Of a DNA stretch of 6,417 nt, positions 5,346 through 6,417 are shown in pieces. The first letter of the stretch is position 1. The number at the start of each line of letters is the position of its first letter. Below the pieces are notes generated by a model, which did not search any database, had not been told where the DNA came from, and was given only the letters and a program-made list of their open reading frames with translations. The stretch is from Clostridiaceae bacterium (lineage in GTDB: Bacteria > Bacillota > Clostridia > Oscillospirales > QAMX01). Position numbers and translations under genes: made by a program. The stretch lies in assembly GCA_016297585.1 (NCBI GenBank), contig JAEDGJ010000134.1:1-6417 (forward strand), written 5' to 3'.

Positions 5346-6374
5346 TCAGATCGTTTTCAGCAGCTCCAGCACGAGCTTTGTCATCGCGCGGACGTAGCGC
5401 TCCTTGTCGTACAGCCGGAACATCGCGACGCCCGTGTCCGCGGCGGCGTCCTCCCATTCAAGAAGACCGCTCGGCGCGCAGCGGACGCGCACGGGCGTAT
5501 ACGCAAACAGCGGGTCGGCGCATTCGCCTTCGGGCAGAAGTGTGCCGTCCGACGTGCAGGCAAGTCCCGCCGACAGGAGGAAGCCCGGCGTGCTCCACAT
5601 CTGACGCTTCACGCCGCACCAGTGCCGCAGCCGGTCCGCGCGAACTTCTCCCTGAATATAGCTCAGCCATCCCTCCGTGCGGACGTGGTCGAACATATAG
5701 AGAAAGTAATTCTGGAGCCCGGGCGACAGCTCCGGCAGGAACTCGCCCTGATCGATCTCGTAGTAATTCGCCCGCTCCGAGACGTGGTAGGGATACGGCT
5801 CGAGCTTTTCGAAGCAGGGCGCCCAGTATACGTCGCAGGGGAGCTCGAACACCTTCGAGAAGGCATACGGCTCGAGCGAAACGTTGTATTCCATCGGCTC
5901 CTGCGGCCCCCAGGTGCCGGCGTTGAGGAATACCCGGACACGGCCGCGCCGGAAGAGGTCGGGACGCATGGCGGCGGCAATGACCACATCGCGGCAGGAG
6001 CCGGTCAGATGAATGTCGACGGGCAGTGCCGACGATTCCAGAACGGACAGCATCAGACGGATCGAGGAGACCCGCTCGCCGTTTTCCGCGGCGCGGAGCA
6101 GATCCGCGTCGCAGCGGATCGGGTCATGCGAACCGATGCCGACGGGGACAAAGCTCGCCGTCAGGTAGTTGAGCTGGGCGATCGATTCGATCGAGGGGTC
6201 GCCGAAATTGTCGCTCCAGCGCTTCCTGTCGGGCTTATCCTCATCGCACAGCACGCCGGCGAGGTCGATCTGCCCGGCCTTGTGCAGCGCGAACAGGGTG
6301 GCGAGGTTCCAGTGGTCGTTGGGGTCGTTGTGCGGATGGTAGAGATCGGTCGTGAGCAGAACCGTATGTTTCAT
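5346..6374 (-). CDS. Divergent nucleoside-hydrolase-like protein
   Basis: A soluble 342-residue protein resembling inosine-uridine-type nucleoside N-ribohydrolases, which cleave the N-glycosidic bond of ribonucleosides. Matching features in family order are TTD (8-10) at the N-terminal strand, DPNDHWNLA (17-25) in place of the usual DPGxDDAxA, HLTGSCRDVVIAA (122-134) like the family's TGPLTNVA strand, FLNAG (149-153) in place of the GG turn, and EYNVSLEPYAFSKVFE (162-177). The last corresponds to EFN...DPEAA...VFE, so Glu162 and Asn164 match substrate-binding residues. The C-terminal His-Asp pair of classical enzymes is not seen; MWSTPGFL (259-266) is in about that place. Activity on nucleosides is therefore uncertain. 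ATG 6374 is chosen over the in-frame ATG 6392 because AAGGAG (6381-6386) lies six bases before it. There is no signal peptide or membrane segment. Its promoter lies beyond the window, and the neighbours do not reveal a pathway. Confidence 0.75.
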   Translation of the reverse strand: MKHTVLLTTDLYHPHNDPNDHWNLATLFALHKAGQIDLAGVLCDEDKPDRKRWSDNFGDPSIESIAQLNYLTASFVPVGIGSHDPIRCDADLLRAAENGERVSSIRLMLSVLESSALPVDIHLTGSCRDVVIAAAMRPDLFRRGRVRVFLNAGTWGPQEPMEYNVSLEPYAFSKVFELPCDVYWAPCFEKLEPYPYHVSERANYYEIDQGEFLPELSPGLQNYFLYMFDHVRTEGWLSYIQGEVRADRLRHWCGVKRQMWSTPGFLLSAGLACTSDGTLLPEGECADPLFAYTPVRVRCAPSGLLEWEDAAADTGVAMFRLYDKERYVRAMTKLVLELLKTI

Positions 6375-6385
6375 ATCTTGCTCCT

Positions 6386-6408
6386 TACGCATACCGGTAT
6401 CGGGCGTA
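6386..6408. repeat. Inverted repeat abutting the ribosome binding site of the hydrolase-like gene
   Basis: TACGC (6386-6390) and GCGTA (6404-6408) are complementary around a 13-base loop containing the perfect palindrome ATACCGGTAT (6391-6400). One arm touches the AAGGAG site. Nine T (A on the minus strand) lie just outside at 6409-6417. It could affect translation initiation or be an operator half; it is cut by the window edge. Confidence 0.4.
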
Positions 6409-6417
6409 TTTTTTTTT

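Noticed and set aside
5321..5926. A 201-codon plus-strand frame opposite the hydrolase-like gene
   Set aside because: Composition is Arg/Ser/Pro/Ala repeats, it has no motif and it is opposite a gene with family landmarks and a good Shine-Dalgarno site.
6386..6417. Plus-strand intrinsic terminator (TACGC/GCGTA stem followed by nine T)
   Set aside because: No plus-strand gene ends before it; the sequence to its left is the start of a minus-strand gene. The stem is only 5 bp with a 13-base loop, so it is noted as a repeat rather than a terminator.

Overview
The window looks like a chromosomal segment of a GC-rich (about 60% by eye) Gram-positive bacterium, most likely a Clostridia-type Bacillota. 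The reasons are the gene order dprA-topA, strong purine-rich Shine-Dalgarno sites (AAGGAG, GGAG, GAGGA), consensus SigA-type promoters and an AEC-family carrier. This placement is inference from gene order and signals, not a species call. All six credible genes lie on the minus strand, so the window reads from its right end to its left end.

Right end (6374 to 5346): a gene for a divergent nucleoside-hydrolase-like protein, preceded by a clear AAGGAG site. Next comes a 295-base gene-free stretch (5051-5345). It holds a strong promoter (TTGACT-17-TATAAT), an intrinsic terminator only about 85-90 bases downstream of it, and a nest of overlapping inverted repeats. It could produce a small RNA or be an attenuator-type leader for the next gene, an AEC-family membrane transporter (5050 to 4112).

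Left part (4045 to 1): a perfect consensus promoter (TTGACA-17-TATAAT) sits in the gap after the transporter and heads an apparent five-gene operon. The first two genes encode small single-pass membrane proteins of unknown function that are visibly paralogous to each other and overlap by 20 bases. The third is a SpoU/TrmH-family RNA 2'-O-methyltransferase, separated from the preceding stop codon by one base. The fourth is dprA, for natural transformation and ssDNA handling, with an unusually long low-complexity linker. The fifth is the 5' part of topA (DNA topoisomerase I), cut by the window edge. The dprA-topA pair is a conserved housekeeping arrangement in Bacillota. What is unusual is that it appears to be driven from a promoter in front of an uncharacterised pair of membrane-anchored paralogues.

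The best candidates for something undescribed are the tandem paralogous membrane proteins heading the operon and the promoter-terminator leader upstream of the transporter. No CRISPR array, tRNA, rRNA, insertion sequence or phage gene was seen.
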